NCBI RefSeq assembly: GCF_029846235.1
Contig: NZ_JARVWP010000020.1
Span: 94,180 to 158,179, forward strand
Direction of reading: 5' to 3'
DNA length: 64,000 nt
Source: Bradyrhizobium sp. CER78
Lineage (GTDB): Bacteria > Pseudomonadota > Alphaproteobacteria > Rhizobiales > Xanthobacteraceae
The notes under the pieces are model-generated. The model was not told the DNA's origin. It saw only the letters and a list, made by a program, of their open reading frames with translations, and did no database searches. The position numbers and the translations under genes were made by a program. Shown here piece after piece: positions 26,251 to 36,118 of this stretch (position 1 is its first letter; each line of letters opens with the position of its first letter).

Positions 26251-26328
26251 GGAGGTCTTCCCGGGGACGGTCGGATAGGGTTCGGTTTGTGCGATGATGC
26301 GGCGCACAGTGCGTCGCCGATCGGCGCC

Positions 26329-26348
26329 GGAGAATCATACTTAGGTTT
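26329..26348 (-). promoter_or_regulatory. FixJ-like candidate operator before the single-domain regulator
   Basis: On the minus strand this reads AAACCTAAGTATGATTCTCC. It matches the plus-strand element at 28977-28996 at 18 of 20 positions, with the same orientation toward its downstream gene. The CTAAGTA core resembles FixJ-family half-sites. It overlaps the stop codon of the upstream regulator gene. Confidence 0.45.
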
Positions 26349-27015
26349 GCGCCCCGCCGGATGCCCGTCCGATCCCGAGGATCCCGGCCATCCTGACCAG
26401 ATCGGGCAGCGACTTCGCGGCCATTTTCCGCATGATCTGGCCGCGGTGGATCTTCACCGTGATCTCGGCCACGCCAATTTCCGCGGCGACCTGCTTGTTC
26501 ATCAGTCCGGCCGTGACGAGAGTCATCACCTGACGCTCACGCGGCGTCAGGGTCGCGAAGGCGGCGCGGAGGTTCGCGAGAACCTTGGCCTCATCGCGCC
26601 GGTTCCTGTCGCGGTCGATCGCCGTCGTAACGGCATCCAGCATGTCCTGATCGCGGAACGGCTTGGTCAGGAAGTCGACCGCTCCAGCCTTCATGGCCCT
26701 GACCGTCATCGGGATATCGCCATGGCCGGTCATGAAGATGATCGGAATATGAATGCCGGCCTTCGCCAGCTCCGCCTGAAAGTCGAGGCCACTCAGTCGG
26801 GGCAGCCTGATGTCCAGGATCAGGCAGCTCGGGACATCCGCCGGCTTGTGCTGCAGAAATTCATGGGCCGAGCCGAACGCCACGGTTCGCAGGCCGACCG
26901 ACCGGAAAAGATTGCTCAACGCGTCCCGCACCGACGCGTCGTCGTCGATGACGAAGACGATCGGATCCTCGGCGTTGGCTTGAGTGGGAGGCGATGCCGC
27001 ACGCCCGGTCACCAT
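26341..27015 (-). CDS. FixJ/NarL-type response regulator with LuxR output domain
   Basis: About 224 residues from MVTGRAASPPTQANAEDP at 27015. The receiver shows VFVIDDD, the phosphoacceptor Asp in LILDIRLPRLSG, FMTGHGDIPMTVRAMKAGAVDFLTKPF (the FixJ alpha4-beta5 signature) and Lys in LTKPF. The output is a LuxR-type helix-turn-helix, LTPRERQVMTLVTAGLMNKQVAAEIGVAEITVKIHR. The start overlaps the end of the kinase gene by 7 bases with GAGGA inside the kinase reading frame, so the two are coupled. Nodulation or nitrogen-fixation roles of relatives (NodW, NwsB, FixJ) are known, but the target here is unknown. Confidence 0.93.
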   Translation of the reverse strand: MVTGRAASPPTQANAEDPIVFVIDDDASVRDALSNLFRSVGLRTVAFGSAHEFLQHKPADVPSCLILDIRLPRLSGLDFQAELAKAGIHIPIIFMTGHGDIPMTVRAMKAGAVDFLTKPFRDQDMLDAVTTAIDRDRNRRDEAKVLANLRAAFATLTPRERQVMTLVTAGLMNKQVAAEIGVAEITVKIHRGQIMRKMAAKSLPDLVRMAGILGIGRASGGAQT

Positions 27016-28778
27016 GCATGCTCCTCTTGACGGAGTGGCAGGGTGAACTGGAACGTCGCGCCGGGGCCGATCTGTTCGACCAGGGACAGGCGGCCTTGGT
27101 GGGCTTCGACGATCGAGCGGCAGATCGACAAGCCCATTCCCATGCCGCTGGCCTTGGTGGTGTAGAAGGCGTCGAACAGCCGGTCGGCATTCCCGGTCGC
27201 AACCCCGACGCCGCAATCGGTGACCGTCACCAGGATCTGCCCGGCATCGTCGTCATGGCGGGTTCGGATCACGAGGTGCCGCGGCCGCTCCGTGACCGGT
27301 TGCATCGCCTCGATGCCGTTGAGGACCAGGTTGAGAATGACTTGCTGCAGCTGGACACGGTCGGCGACAACAGGCGGGAGCGCGGGAGTGAGGTCGAGCT
27401 GCAGGAATATCAGGTGGCGCTGCAGTTCATGTTGCACCAGGCCGATCACCTCGTTGATGACCTCGTTGATGTCGAGCGGCGCCTTCTGATCGGCGGTCTT
27501 GTTCACCAGCGCGCGGACACGCTGAATGACTTCGCCCGCCCGGTTGCCGTCGCTGATGATCGACCTCACCGCTCCGCGCGCCTCATTCAGATCGGGAGCC
27601 GCCCGGTCGAGCCAGCGCAGGCAGGCCGCCGCGTTGGTGACCACGGCGGCAAGCGGCTGGTTCACTTCATGGGCGATCGATGCGGCGAGCTCGCCGAGCG
27701 CCGTCACGCGCGTGACATGCGCAAGGTTGGTCTGCGCTTCATGCAATTTCGCCTCGGCCAGCTTGCGCGCGGTCACGTCGGTGACCGCTCCGACAAATTC
27801 GGTGTCGCCCGACATGCTCGTCACCGCATGCGCCCTGGCGTGGACATATTTGATCGCCCCACTGGGCATCAGCAATCGGTAGCCGTGCTCGAAATCCTTG
27901 CGATCGAGCGAGGCACGGTCGATGGTCCGTTGCACGCGGTCGCGATCGTCGGGATGGACGCGCTGAAGGACCGTGCCATGCTTGATCGATGGAACTCGGT
28001 CGAACTCGAATATCCTGAAGGTTTCTTCCGACCAGATGATCTCGCCGCTGGCGACATGCCAGCCAAAGCTGCCGGTATGGCTCAATCGCTGGGCCTCGGT
28101 CAGGTACATTTCGCTCTGCTGCAGCGCATTCTCGGCGTGCTTGCGTTCGGTGATGTCCTCGCAGGCGATCAGGACGATCAGCCGATCGTCCAGCCGCCGC
28201 ACCGCCTTGGCATTTTCGCGGACCCAAAGCCTGGAACCGTCCTTGCGGACCTTGCGGATTTCCCAGCTGCGGGTTTGCCCGATGTTGTCGAGGCATGCGG
28301 CGACGCTGCGCTGGACCATTTGGTGTTCCTCGGCGGCAAACACCTGCAGCACGGATTGTCCGAGCAATTCGTCGACGGTGTAGCCGAGTTGCGCCGCGCC
28401 GAACGTGTTGACCGACAGCACAAGGCCCGTCGCGTCGACCATGAAGTACATGACCGGGTTGTGCTCGAACACCTCTTTCCATTGCGCTTCGCTGTTGCGC
28501 AGCGCCTCGATCGCGCGCTCTTCGCCGCTGGTCCGGCCGCGCAACATCGCCTCCATCCGCCTGTGGGCGCGGCCGACCATGCGCATCATCAGCAATGCCG
28601 CGGTCAGCGATGCGACGAGCAGCGCGAGGGCAACCAGGTGGGCGGACGCTGCAGGCTGCGGACCAAGCACCAGCCCAATGCAGGTTGCGGCCAAGGCCAG
28701 CACCATGCCGCCGAGCAGCCATTGTTCGGCTGACCAGGACCTCGTGGTCGGGTTGGGCATCATCGGCAGCACCAGCAC
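27009..28778 (-). CDS. PAS-domain sensor histidine kinase, FixL/NodV-like
   Basis: 589 residues. Two N-terminal membrane segments (WLLGGMVLALAATCIGLVLG and HLVALALLVASLTAALLMM) are followed by two PAS-PAC domains (about 105-225, ending EDITERKHAE; and 230-350, ending VTDVTARKLAE). The HisKA H-box is ASIAHEVNQPLAAVVTNAA, and the ATPase boxes are LNLVLNGIEAM (N), TVTDCGVGV (G1) and SGMGMGLSICRSIV (G2). No heme-binding histidine pattern like FixL is evident, so the ligand is open. It heads a kinase, LuxR regulator, receiver module on the minus strand. An ATG at 28763 is an alternative start. Confidence 0.93.
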   Translation of the reverse strand: MLVLPMMPNPTTRSWSAEQWLLGGMVLALAATCIGLVLGPQPAASAHLVALALLVASLTAALLMMRMVGRAHRRMEAMLRGRTSGEERAIEALRNSEAQWKEVFEHNPVMYFMVDATGLVLSVNTFGAAQLGYTVDELLGQSVLQVFAAEEHQMVQRSVAACLDNIGQTRSWEIRKVRKDGSRLWVRENAKAVRRLDDRLIVLIACEDITERKHAENALQQSEMYLTEAQRLSHTGSFGWHVASGEIIWSEETFRIFEFDRVPSIKHGTVLQRVHPDDRDRVQRTIDRASLDRKDFEHGYRLLMPSGAIKYVHARAHAVTSMSGDTEFVGAVTDVTARKLAEAKLHEAQTNLAHVTRVTALGELAASIAHEVNQPLAAVVTNAAACLRWLDRAAPDLNEARGAVRSIISDGNRAGEVIQRVRALVNKTADQKAPLDINEVINEVIGLVQHELQRHLIFLQLDLTPALPPVVADRVQLQQVILNLVLNGIEAMQPVTERPRHLVIRTRHDDDAGQILVTVTDCGVGVATGNADRLFDAFYTTKASGMGMGLSICRSIVEAHQGRLSLVEQIGPGATFQFTLPLRQEEHAW

Positions 28779-29131
28779 TTGGCCGTCATGGGGCCGCGCT
28801 GCGTCGCTAGGTGACCGCTATCATCAGCGGCGACAACGTCGCCCTCCTAACGGGCTTGATATTAGCAGCTTTACCGGCGTCCGGACGAAATCATGCGGGG
28901 CCTTCGGCGATCCACGCGCGTGAGAGATCGCGCGGGAAGCGAAGCGCGCAGGCGCCCTCAGGCCCAGGTTGCGACTAAACCTAAGTATGGTCCTCCCCAG
29001 CCGAATGTAACGGCCGGATCAACCTCCGTTCAATGGCCCGTTTCTTCCCGGTGACTACGCTTATTGGGTAACTCGATGACAGTAGAGGTTTCCGGGCTTC
29101 GGCAATCGCCAATCAGAGACGGGAGACTGAA
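28779..29131. other. 353-base intergenic region upstream of the kinase and the 88-residue gene
   Basis: This is the divergent promoter region. Apart from the FixJ-like element at 28977-28996 it contains short GC-rich palindromes (ATCGCGCG...CGCGCAGGCG near 28926-28954) but no gene with a supportable start. Confidence 0.5.
28977..28996 (+). promoter_or_regulatory. FixJ-like candidate operator before the 88-residue gene
   Basis: AAACCTAAGTATGGTCCTCC, about 136 bases before the ATG at 29132. It matches the element at 26329-26348 at 18 of 20 positions, in sense orientation for both downstream genes. The AT-rich core stands out from its GC-rich surroundings. Confidence 0.45.
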
Positions 29132-29398
29132 ATGCCCAACAGGCGCCTGCATTTGATCCTCTGCTCCGAAGATGCCGGGCACGAGGCAACGCGTCAGAGG
29201 CCCGAGCGCGGCTTCCAGCCGACCGTTATCGATGGCGGCAAGCAAGCCGCGAGCGTGCCGGCCGATCAATCCTGGATCGATCTGCTCGACGTCTTCGATT
29301 TGGGCGTCGCGATCTGTCAGGCGAGCTACCTGGCCTTGCTGGGCGCGAGCCTCGCGGCGCTGCAGGCGCAAGCAGGCGTGCCGGATCAAGCATCGTAA
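29132..29398 (+). CDS. 88-residue hypothetical protein, possible target of the FixLJ-like module
   Basis: ATG at 29132 is preceded by GACGGGAGACTGAA. The protein begins MPNRRLHLILCSEDAGHEAT, has a polar middle and a hydrophobic C-terminal helix (LGVAICQASYLALLGASLAAL). No family is recognised. Evidence for coding is the ribosome site, its placement after the shared FixJ-like element and a terminator-like hairpin about 100 bases after the stop. It may be a small regulatory or membrane-associated protein. Confidence 0.5.
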   Translation: MPNRRLHLILCSEDAGHEATRQRPERGFQPTVIDGGKQAASVPADQSWIDLLDVFDLGVAICQASYLALLGASLAALQAQAGVPDQAS

Positions 29399-29759
29399 GG
29401 CCACGCCAGGAGCTAGCCCCGGCAGGCTGCCGGACCGGAGCGATGGCTGCTCACGCCAGGGTCGCGCAGACGGGTCCGATAACAGCCTCCGAGAGAGCCC
29501 GGAATCCAGTCCCCTCTAGCCCCGATGGATTCCGGGCTCAGTCTTTTCGGAAGCGCCCGAATGACGGGCCGCGCAGGTCGGCGGCGTCCTTCCCGCGCCG
29601 GGTTCTCGGCCACCGCGAATCGCAGAAAGCTTTCCGAAAGATGCCGGGGTTCGCTTTAGCTGCTTTTGAAGCACCTGATTATTGGATCGGTCCGGCAACG
29701 GCATCGCTCTGGTGAGCTGTGCGTTGGTTCGCGCACCGACAGATCAGGGGCCGGTCATC
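29399..29759. other. 361-base gap with one terminator-like hairpin
   Basis: 29495-29508 (GAGCCCGGAATCCA) pairs perfectly with 29526-29539 over 14 bp, followed by AGTCTTTT. It is a plausible Rho-independent terminator for the 88-residue gene. No other coding or repeat signal was recognised. Confidence 0.45.
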
Positions 29760-30040
29760 ATGAGTCAGGCACAGCAGCACAAGCCGTTTTCCGATGGCGA
29801 TGTTTCCGTCACCAGGGATGAGCAAGCGGGCGCACGCGGATTGCAGCGCGACTTGCAGGACCGGCTGCAGCCGGCGCATGCGAGCCGGTCAGCGAGCCCG
29901 CCGGCGATAGCTTCGAGGATGCGGCCGCGACGCGGATCAATGTCGTGCGCGCATTCTATGCCGGCGAATATGTCCGCGCCTTCCACGGCGTGCGCGCCGC
30001 CCCGGTCGGCAAGGCGCTGCTGATGCGGCTGTTTGGTTGA
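29760..30040 (+). pseudogene. Small gene with probable frameshift
   Basis: From ATG 29760 frame 1 gives MSQAQQHKPFSDGDVSVTRD and then a low-complexity arginine/serine stretch. From 29882 to the TGA at 30040 a different frame gives a far more protein-like tail: EPVSEPAGDSFEDAAATRIN, then VVRAFYAGEYVRAFHGVRAA, then PVGKALLMRLFG. The tail frame has no start codon after its upstream stop. The simplest reading is one gene of about 90 residues broken by a single-base change between about 29825 and 29880, either a real mutation or a sequencing error. Programmed frameshifting is less likely as no slippery site was seen. Confidence 0.45.
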
Positions 30041-30095
30041 ACCGCTGCGATCGGGCTTCGCGGTGTTGCTCCTTCCGCGGAGCGCTTTCCATTCC

Positions 30096-30229
30096 GTCAT
30101 CCTGAGGAGCGCGGAACGCGCGTCTCGAAGGGTGAATGGCCCAGACGCTTCCGCGTACTCCGACTCGTTCGGCAATAGCCGGGCCGTCGATCCTTCGAGA
30201 CGGCCGCTCCGCGGCCTCCTCAGGATGAC
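30096..30229. repeat. Palindromic repeat (GTCATCCTGAGGAG family)
   Basis: Arms GTCATCCTGAGGAGCGCGGA and CTCCTCAGGATGAC, with internal CTTCGAGAC arms. It lies between the frameshifted small gene and the end of glnD. Confidence 0.65.
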
Positions 30230-30257
30230 GGGACAGGCCTATGCGCCTCTACGATTT

Positions 30258-33050
30258 CTACGCCGCCGGCTTCGCGGCCTGGTCTTCGCTCGACAACAGA
30301 TGCAGCAGCGAGCTCTTGATCGCCGATTGGCGGGTCGGCGCGGTGATCTGGGCGCCGAGCAGATCGGTGACGTAGAACACGTCGCGGGCGCGTTCGCCGA
30401 AGGTCGCGACGTGGGCGGAGGCGATGTTGAGGTTGAGCTTCGAGATCGCGGTGGTGAGCTGGTAGAGCAGGCCGGGGCGGTCGAGGCCGGAGACCTCGAT
30501 CACGGTGTAGCGGTCGGACCACTGGTTGTTGATGGTCACTTCGGGCTCGACGACGAACGGCCGCGCCTTGCTGCGCACCGCGCGCTTCGCCACCGCCTCG
30601 GGCAGCCTGAGCTTGCCTTCCAGCACCTGTTCGATCATCTCGCCGATCCTTGTGGCGCGGCGGCCCTCGTCATCGTCGCGGTCGTATTCGCGCGAGATCG
30701 AGATGGTGTCGAGCGCGCGGCCGTCGGTCGTGGTGTAGATCTGCGCGTCGACGATGTTGGCGCCGGCCGAGGCGCAGGCGCCCGCAATGATCGACAGCAG
30801 CCATGGATGGTCGGTCGCCAGGATCGTGAGCTCGGTGACGGCGCGGATCTCGTCGAAGCCGACATTGATCGCCAGCTTGTGGCCGGCCTGCTCGCTGGCG
30901 CGGATGAAGCGTGCCTGGCGGATCTTGCGCGGTAGCTCGACCTTGAGCCAGTAGGCCGGATAGTGCCGGCCGATATAGGCGTTGAGCTCGGCCTCCGGCC
31001 ATTCGGTGAAGGCGCGGCGGAATTCGGCTTGCGCCACCGCGATGCGCTGCGCGCGGTTGACTTCCGAGAAGCCGCCGGTCAGCACCGGCTCGGTCTCGTA
31101 ATACAGCGTGCGCAACAGCTGCGCCTTCCAGCCGTTCCAGACGCCGGGGCCGACGCCGCGGATATCGGCGGTGGTCAGGATTGTCAGCAGCTTCATCTGC
31201 TCGACCGATTGCACCACGGCGGCGAAATTCTCGATGGTCTTGCGGTCCGACAAATCGCGCGATTGCGCCACCGTCGACATCGTCAGATGTTCCTCGATCA
31301 GCCATGCCACCAGCTCGGTGTCGGCGGCGGAGAAGCCGAGCCGCGGGCACAGCCGCCGCGCCACCTTGGCGCCGGCGACCGAGTGATCCTCCGGCCGGCC
31401 CTTGGCGATGTCGTGCAAGAGGGTCGCGATATAGATCACCGAGCGGTGCTCGGGGCGGATCTTGCGGAACAGGTCGCTGGCGACCGTGAACTCCTCGTTG
31501 CCGCCGCGCTCGATGTCCTGCAGGAAGCCGATGCAGCGCAGCAGATGCTCGTCCACCGTATAGTGGTGGTACATGTTGAACTGCATCATCGAAACGATCT
31601 TGCCGAAGGCGCGGATGAAATGGCCGAGCACGCCGGTCTCGTTCATCCGCCGCAGCACCACCTCCGCATTGTCGGAGGTCAGGATCTCCATGAACAGGCG
31701 GTTGGCTTCGTCGTTCTCGCGGAGCTGGGTGTTGATCAGCTTCAGCGAGCGCGTCACCGTGCGCATCGCATCGGGATGGAAGGCGAGGTTGTTTTGCTGC
31801 GCGAGGCGGAAGATCCGGATCAAATTGACCGGATCGTGCTTGAACACGTCGGGTGCGGCGAGGTTGATGCGGTTGTTGTCGACGATGAAGTCGTCGCTGC
31901 CGTTAACCCGCCGCCGCTTGGTGCCGGGCCGCAGCCGCGCCACCATCCGGCTCAGCACCGGCGCCGGCTTGTTGTGCTCTTCCTCGAGCTTGGCGCACAG
32001 GATCGCGGTCAGGTCGCCGACGTCTTTCGCGATCAGGAAGTAGTGCTTCATGAAGCGCTCGACGTCCTGCATGCCGGGATGCGAGGTGTAGCCGAGCCGC
32101 ACCGCGATCTCGCGCTGCATGTCGAACGACAGCCGCTCCTCGGCGCGTCCGGCGAAGAAGTGCAGATTGCAGCGCACCGACCACAGGAAATCGGCGCAGC
32201 GGCGGAAGGTGCGGTACTCCTGCGCGTCGAACACGCCGCGTTCCAGCAGCTCGTCGGTCTCGCGCACGCGGTAGACGTATTTGGCGATCCAGAACAGCGT
32301 GTGCAGGTCGCGCAGGCCGCCCTTGCCGTCCTTGACGTTGGGCTCGACCAAGTAGCGCGACTGGCCGGCGCGGCGATGCCGCTCCTCGCGCTCGGCAAGC
32401 TTTGCGGTGACGAATTCCGACGCGGTGCCTTGCACCACTTCCTTGTCGAAGCGTTCGACCAGCTCGTCATAGAGCGGCTGGTCGCCGGTCAGAAAGCGGG
32501 TCTCCAGGATCGCGGTGCGGATCGTCATGTCGCCGCGCGCCTGGCGGATCGATTCATCGACCGAGCGCGTAGCGTGGCCGACCTTCAGCCCCATGTCCCA
32601 CAGACAGTAGAGAATGGCTTCGGCGACCTGCTCGCCCCAGGCGGTTTGCTTGTAGGGCAGGATGAACAACAGATCGATGTCGGATTCGGGCGCCATCAGC
32701 CCGCGGCCATAGCCGCCGGTCGCGACCACGGCCATGCGCTCGGCGCCCGAGGGGATCGGCGAGTGGTAGAGATGCCGGGTTGCCGCCGCATAGAGGATGC
32801 GGATGATCTCGTCCTGCACGAAGCAGAGCCGTTCGGCGCAGCGGCGGCCGTGACGGTCCTTCAGCAGCAGCGCCTGCGCCGTGGCGCGCGCCGCGATCAG
32901 CTCGGCCTTGAGCAGTTGTGCCATCGCGGCGCGGAACTGGTCCTCGCGGCCGGCATGCTGTTCGGCGAGTGCATTGACCGCGGTGGTAATCCGCTCGGTC
33001 TCGAAACGATCATCCGCTTCAGGGCGGACTTCGGCTACGACGCTGTCCAT
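30258..33050 (-). CDS. glnD: Bifunctional [protein-PII] uridylyltransferase / uridylyl-removing enzyme
   Basis: 930 residues, the normal GlnD size. The nucleotidyltransferase motif GGYGRGLMAPESDIDLLF lies near residue 115. The HD domain for deuridylylation carries IYIATLLHDIAKGRPEDHS near 490. Two C-terminal ACT domains follow (ELTILATDHPWLLSIIAGA, and VIEVSGLDRPGLLYQL with ERARDVFYVTD), which sense glutamine. It modifies GlnB/GlnK in response to nitrogen status. The gene is monocistronic, with an unusual 16-bp hairpin just upstream of the start. Confidence 0.97.
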   Translation of the reverse strand: MDSVVAEVRPEADDRFETERITTAVNALAEQHAGREDQFRAAMAQLLKAELIAARATAQALLLKDRHGRRCAERLCFVQDEIIRILYAAATRHLYHSPIPSGAERMAVVATGGYGRGLMAPESDIDLLFILPYKQTAWGEQVAEAILYCLWDMGLKVGHATRSVDESIRQARGDMTIRTAILETRFLTGDQPLYDELVERFDKEVVQGTASEFVTAKLAEREERHRRAGQSRYLVEPNVKDGKGGLRDLHTLFWIAKYVYRVRETDELLERGVFDAQEYRTFRRCADFLWSVRCNLHFFAGRAEERLSFDMQREIAVRLGYTSHPGMQDVERFMKHYFLIAKDVGDLTAILCAKLEEEHNKPAPVLSRMVARLRPGTKRRRVNGSDDFIVDNNRINLAAPDVFKHDPVNLIRIFRLAQQNNLAFHPDAMRTVTRSLKLINTQLRENDEANRLFMEILTSDNAEVVLRRMNETGVLGHFIRAFGKIVSMMQFNMYHHYTVDEHLLRCIGFLQDIERGGNEEFTVASDLFRKIRPEHRSVIYIATLLHDIAKGRPEDHSVAGAKVARRLCPRLGFSAADTELVAWLIEEHLTMSTVAQSRDLSDRKTIENFAAVVQSVEQMKLLTILTTADIRGVGPGVWNGWKAQLLRTLYYETEPVLTGGFSEVNRAQRIAVAQAEFRRAFTEWPEAELNAYIGRHYPAYWLKVELPRKIRQARFIRASEQAGHKLAINVGFDEIRAVTELTILATDHPWLLSIIAGACASAGANIVDAQIYTTTDGRALDTISISREYDRDDDEGRRATRIGEMIEQVLEGKLRLPEAVAKRAVRSKARPFVVEPEVTINNQWSDRYTVIEVSGLDRPGLLYQLTTAISKLNLNIASAHVATFGERARDVFYVTDLLGAQITAPTRQSAIKSSLLHLLSSEDQAAKPAA

Positions 33051-33070
33051 ACGTTCATCCGATATCGGAC

Positions 33071-33114
33071 GGAGCTGTTGCTGTCACGGACCAAAGTATG
33101 ACAGCAGCAGCTCC
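33071..33114 (-). promoter_or_regulatory. 16-bp stem-loop in the glnD leader
   Basis: GGAGCTGTTGCTGTCA (33071-33086) and TGACAGCAGCAGCTCC (33099-33114) pair at 15 of 16 positions with a 12-base loop. It ends 20 bases before the glnD ATG on the minus strand. It may be an operator dyad or an RNA hairpin affecting translation. Confidence 0.5.
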
Positions 33115-33248
33115 ATGCTTTCCCGGCGGCGCTTTGAGCAAGATCGTTCTCGCGCCGTCGTGCAAAGGGTAGAGATTTTCTCGTTGACCGCAAGTCTAAC
33201 TCATTGAAATAAAAGATTGTTTCCTAAATCTCTGGAGGGGATCGACGA

Positions 33249-34223
33249 ATGCATAAATTTTCCCGGCGCAGTTTCGCTGCGCTGCTCGCGGTCTCGACAT
33301 TCTTGCCCGGCGCGGCGCTCGCCGCCGACGCGCTGAAGGAGATCCGGATCGACTGGGCAACCTACAATCCGGTGTCGATGGTCCTGAAGCAGAAGAGCCT
33401 TTTGGAGAAGGAGTTCGCCAAGGACGGCATCAGCATCGTCTGGGTGCAGTCGGCCGGCTCCAACAAGGCGCTCGAATTCCTCAATGCCGGCTCGATCGAT
33501 CTCGGCTCGACCGCCGGCTCGGCCGCTTTGGTCGCGCGGATCAACGGCAACCCGATAAAATCGATCTACGTCTATTCGCGCCCCGAATGGACCGCGCTGG
33601 TCACATCAAAGGACTCCAAGATCGCGTCGGTCGCGGATCTCAAGGGCAAGCGCGTCGCGGTGACGCGCGGCACCGACCCGCACATCTTCCTGGTCCGCGC
33701 GCTGCTCGGCGCTGGTCTCACCGAAAAGGACATCACGCCAGTGCTGCTGCAGCACGCCGACGGCAAGACCGCGCTGATCCGCGGCGATGTCGACGCCTGG
33801 GCCGGCCTCGACCCGATGATGGCGCAGGCCGAGGTCGAGGAGGGCGCCAAGCTGTTCTACCGCAAGGCCGACGCCAACACCTGGGGCATCCTCAATGTTC
33901 GCGAGGAGTTTTTGAAGGCGCATCCGGATATCGTCCGCCGCGTGCTGGCGACGTATGAGGAAGCGCGGAAATATTCGCTGGCCAACTATGACGAGCTGAA
34001 GAAGACCTTCATTGCGGTCACCAAGCTGCCCGACGCCGTGGTCGACAAGCAGCTCAAGGAGCGCACCGAGCTGACCCACAGCCGGATCGGCGCCCCGCAG
34101 CGGGAATCCATCCTCGCCGCGGGCCTCGCCTTGCAGCAGGCCGGCGTGATCGACGCCAAGACCGACGTGAAGGCCGCGCTGGACAGCCTGATCGACGACC
34201 AGGTCCCGCTGCCGACGAATTGA
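33249..34223 (+). CDS. Sulfonate/taurine-type ABC substrate-binding protein (SsuA-like)
   Basis: 324 residues. A signal peptide (MHKFSRRSFAALLAVSTFLP through ALAAD) is preceded by a strong CTGGAGGGG site. The mature part, IRIDWATYNPVSMVLKQKSL, then SAGSNKALEFLNAGSIDLGSTAGSAAL and LKGKRVAVTRGTDPHIFLVRAL, fits the SsuA/TauA/NMT1 family of sulfonate-binding proteins. It is the first gene of a binding protein, permease, ATPase set. Ligand inference (an aliphatic sulfonate) is from the family only, since no desulfonating oxygenase is adjacent. Confidence 0.92.
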   Translation: MHKFSRRSFAALLAVSTFLPGAALAADALKEIRIDWATYNPVSMVLKQKSLLEKEFAKDGISIVWVQSAGSNKALEFLNAGSIDLGSTAGSAALVARINGNPIKSIYVYSRPEWTALVTSKDSKIASVADLKGKRVAVTRGTDPHIFLVRALLGAGLTEKDITPVLLQHADGKTALIRGDVDAWAGLDPMMAQAEVEEGAKLFYRKADANTWGILNVREEFLKAHPDIVRRVLATYEEARKYSLANYDELKKTFIAVTKLPDAVVDKQLKERTELTHSRIGAPQRESILAAGLALQQAGVIDAKTDVKAALDSLIDDQVPLPTN

Positions 34224-34231
34224 TGCCGCTT

Positions 34232-34385
34232 TCACCCTCCCCTGGAGGGGGAGGGTCGACGCGAATGAAATGAGCGGCGGGGTGGGGTGAAGGTTTCTCC
34301 ACTCGACCAGTGCCCGTGTTGAGAGATCACCCCACCTCGGTTCGCATTTCATGCGAACCGATCCTCCCCCTCCAGGGGAGGATAA
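34232..34385. repeat. Intergenic CCCTCCCC palindromic element
   Basis: CCCTCCCCTGGAGGGGGAGG near 34235 and CCTCCCCCTCCAGGGGAGG near 34363 are inverted, with internal GCGAATGAAATG / CATTTCATGCG arms and GGGGTGGGGTGAAGG. The element separates the binding-protein gene from its permease, so the operon mRNA would carry a large hairpin there. Confidence 0.6.
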
Positions 34386-34434
34386 GAGGTCATCGCCCCC
34401 ACCTTGCAATCCAGCTTGAAGAATAGTTCTTGCT

Positions 34435-35276
34435 ATGGCCATGACCGTTGACCTGCCCGCGCTGGAACAGACGGCCGCGCCGCGTGCGGCGCCGGCGCGG
34501 TGGTCGCGCTTTGCGCGGCCGGCGCTCGGACTTCTGGTGCCGGTGGTGTGTGCGCTCGGCTGGGAACTGGTGGTTTATCTCGGCTATTCCAACGGGCGCC
34601 TGGTGCCGCCGCCGTCAAAGGTGTTTCAGACCATCGTGGAGCTCGCCAAAAGCGGCGAGTTGTCGCGGCACATCCTGGCGACGTTGTGGCGCGTCGGTGC
34701 GGGCTTTGCGCTCGGCGTCATCGCCGGCACCATCATGGGAGCGATCTCGGGCTATTGGGATTTCGCCAAGCGGCTGCTTGATCCGACGGTGCAGGCCTTG
34801 CGCGCGATCCCCTCGCTCGCCTGGGTGCCGCTGTTCGTGCTCTGGCTCGGCATCTTCGAGACCTCGAAGGTCGCGCTGATCGCGGTCGGGGTGTTCTTTC
34901 CGATCTATCTCGGTGTGATGGGCGCGATCCTATCGGTCGATCGCAAGATCGTCGAGGTCGGGCGCGTGTTCCGCCTGTCCGGCCCGGCCATGATCCGCCG
35001 CATCCTGTTGCCCGCCGTGCTGCCGGCCTATGTGGTGGCGCTGCGGGTCGGGCTTGGCCTGGGGTGGATGTTCGTGGTCGCGGCCGAACTGATCGGCGCT
35101 TCCGAAGGCCTCGGCTATCTGCTGCTCGACGGCCAGCAGCTCGGCAAGCCGGCACAGATCCTCGCCGCGATCGTGATCTTCGCGATCCTCGGCAAGCTGA
35201 CCGACTGGCTGATCGAGGTCGCCGCCGCGCCGCTGCTGCGCTGGCAGGACGCGTTCGGCGCGCGGGGAGGGCAGTG

Positions 35277-35277
<1 letters not shown>
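34435..35277 (+). CDS. Sulfonate-type ABC permease (SsuC-like)
   Basis: 280 residues with about six membrane helices. The EAA-loop region AIPSLAWVPLFVLWLGIFETSKVALI is diagnostic of SsuC/TauC-type permeases, and ELIGASEGLGYLLLDGQQLG is the conserved C-terminal motif. It pairs with the ATPase that begins one base before its stop ends (TGATG overlap). Confidence 0.93.
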
Positions 35278-36062
<785 letters not shown>

Positions 36063-36118
36063 CATCCGCGCGTTAAGGCCTTACACCGGCATAAAGAAAA
36101 ACAGCCGGGAGCAGAACC

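Noticed and set aside
30963..33101. Long open frame (about 712 codons) opposite glnD
   Set aside because: It is a compositional shadow on the opposite strand of a high-GC gene; the product is Arg/His/Ala-rich with no domain, and glnD has full motif support.
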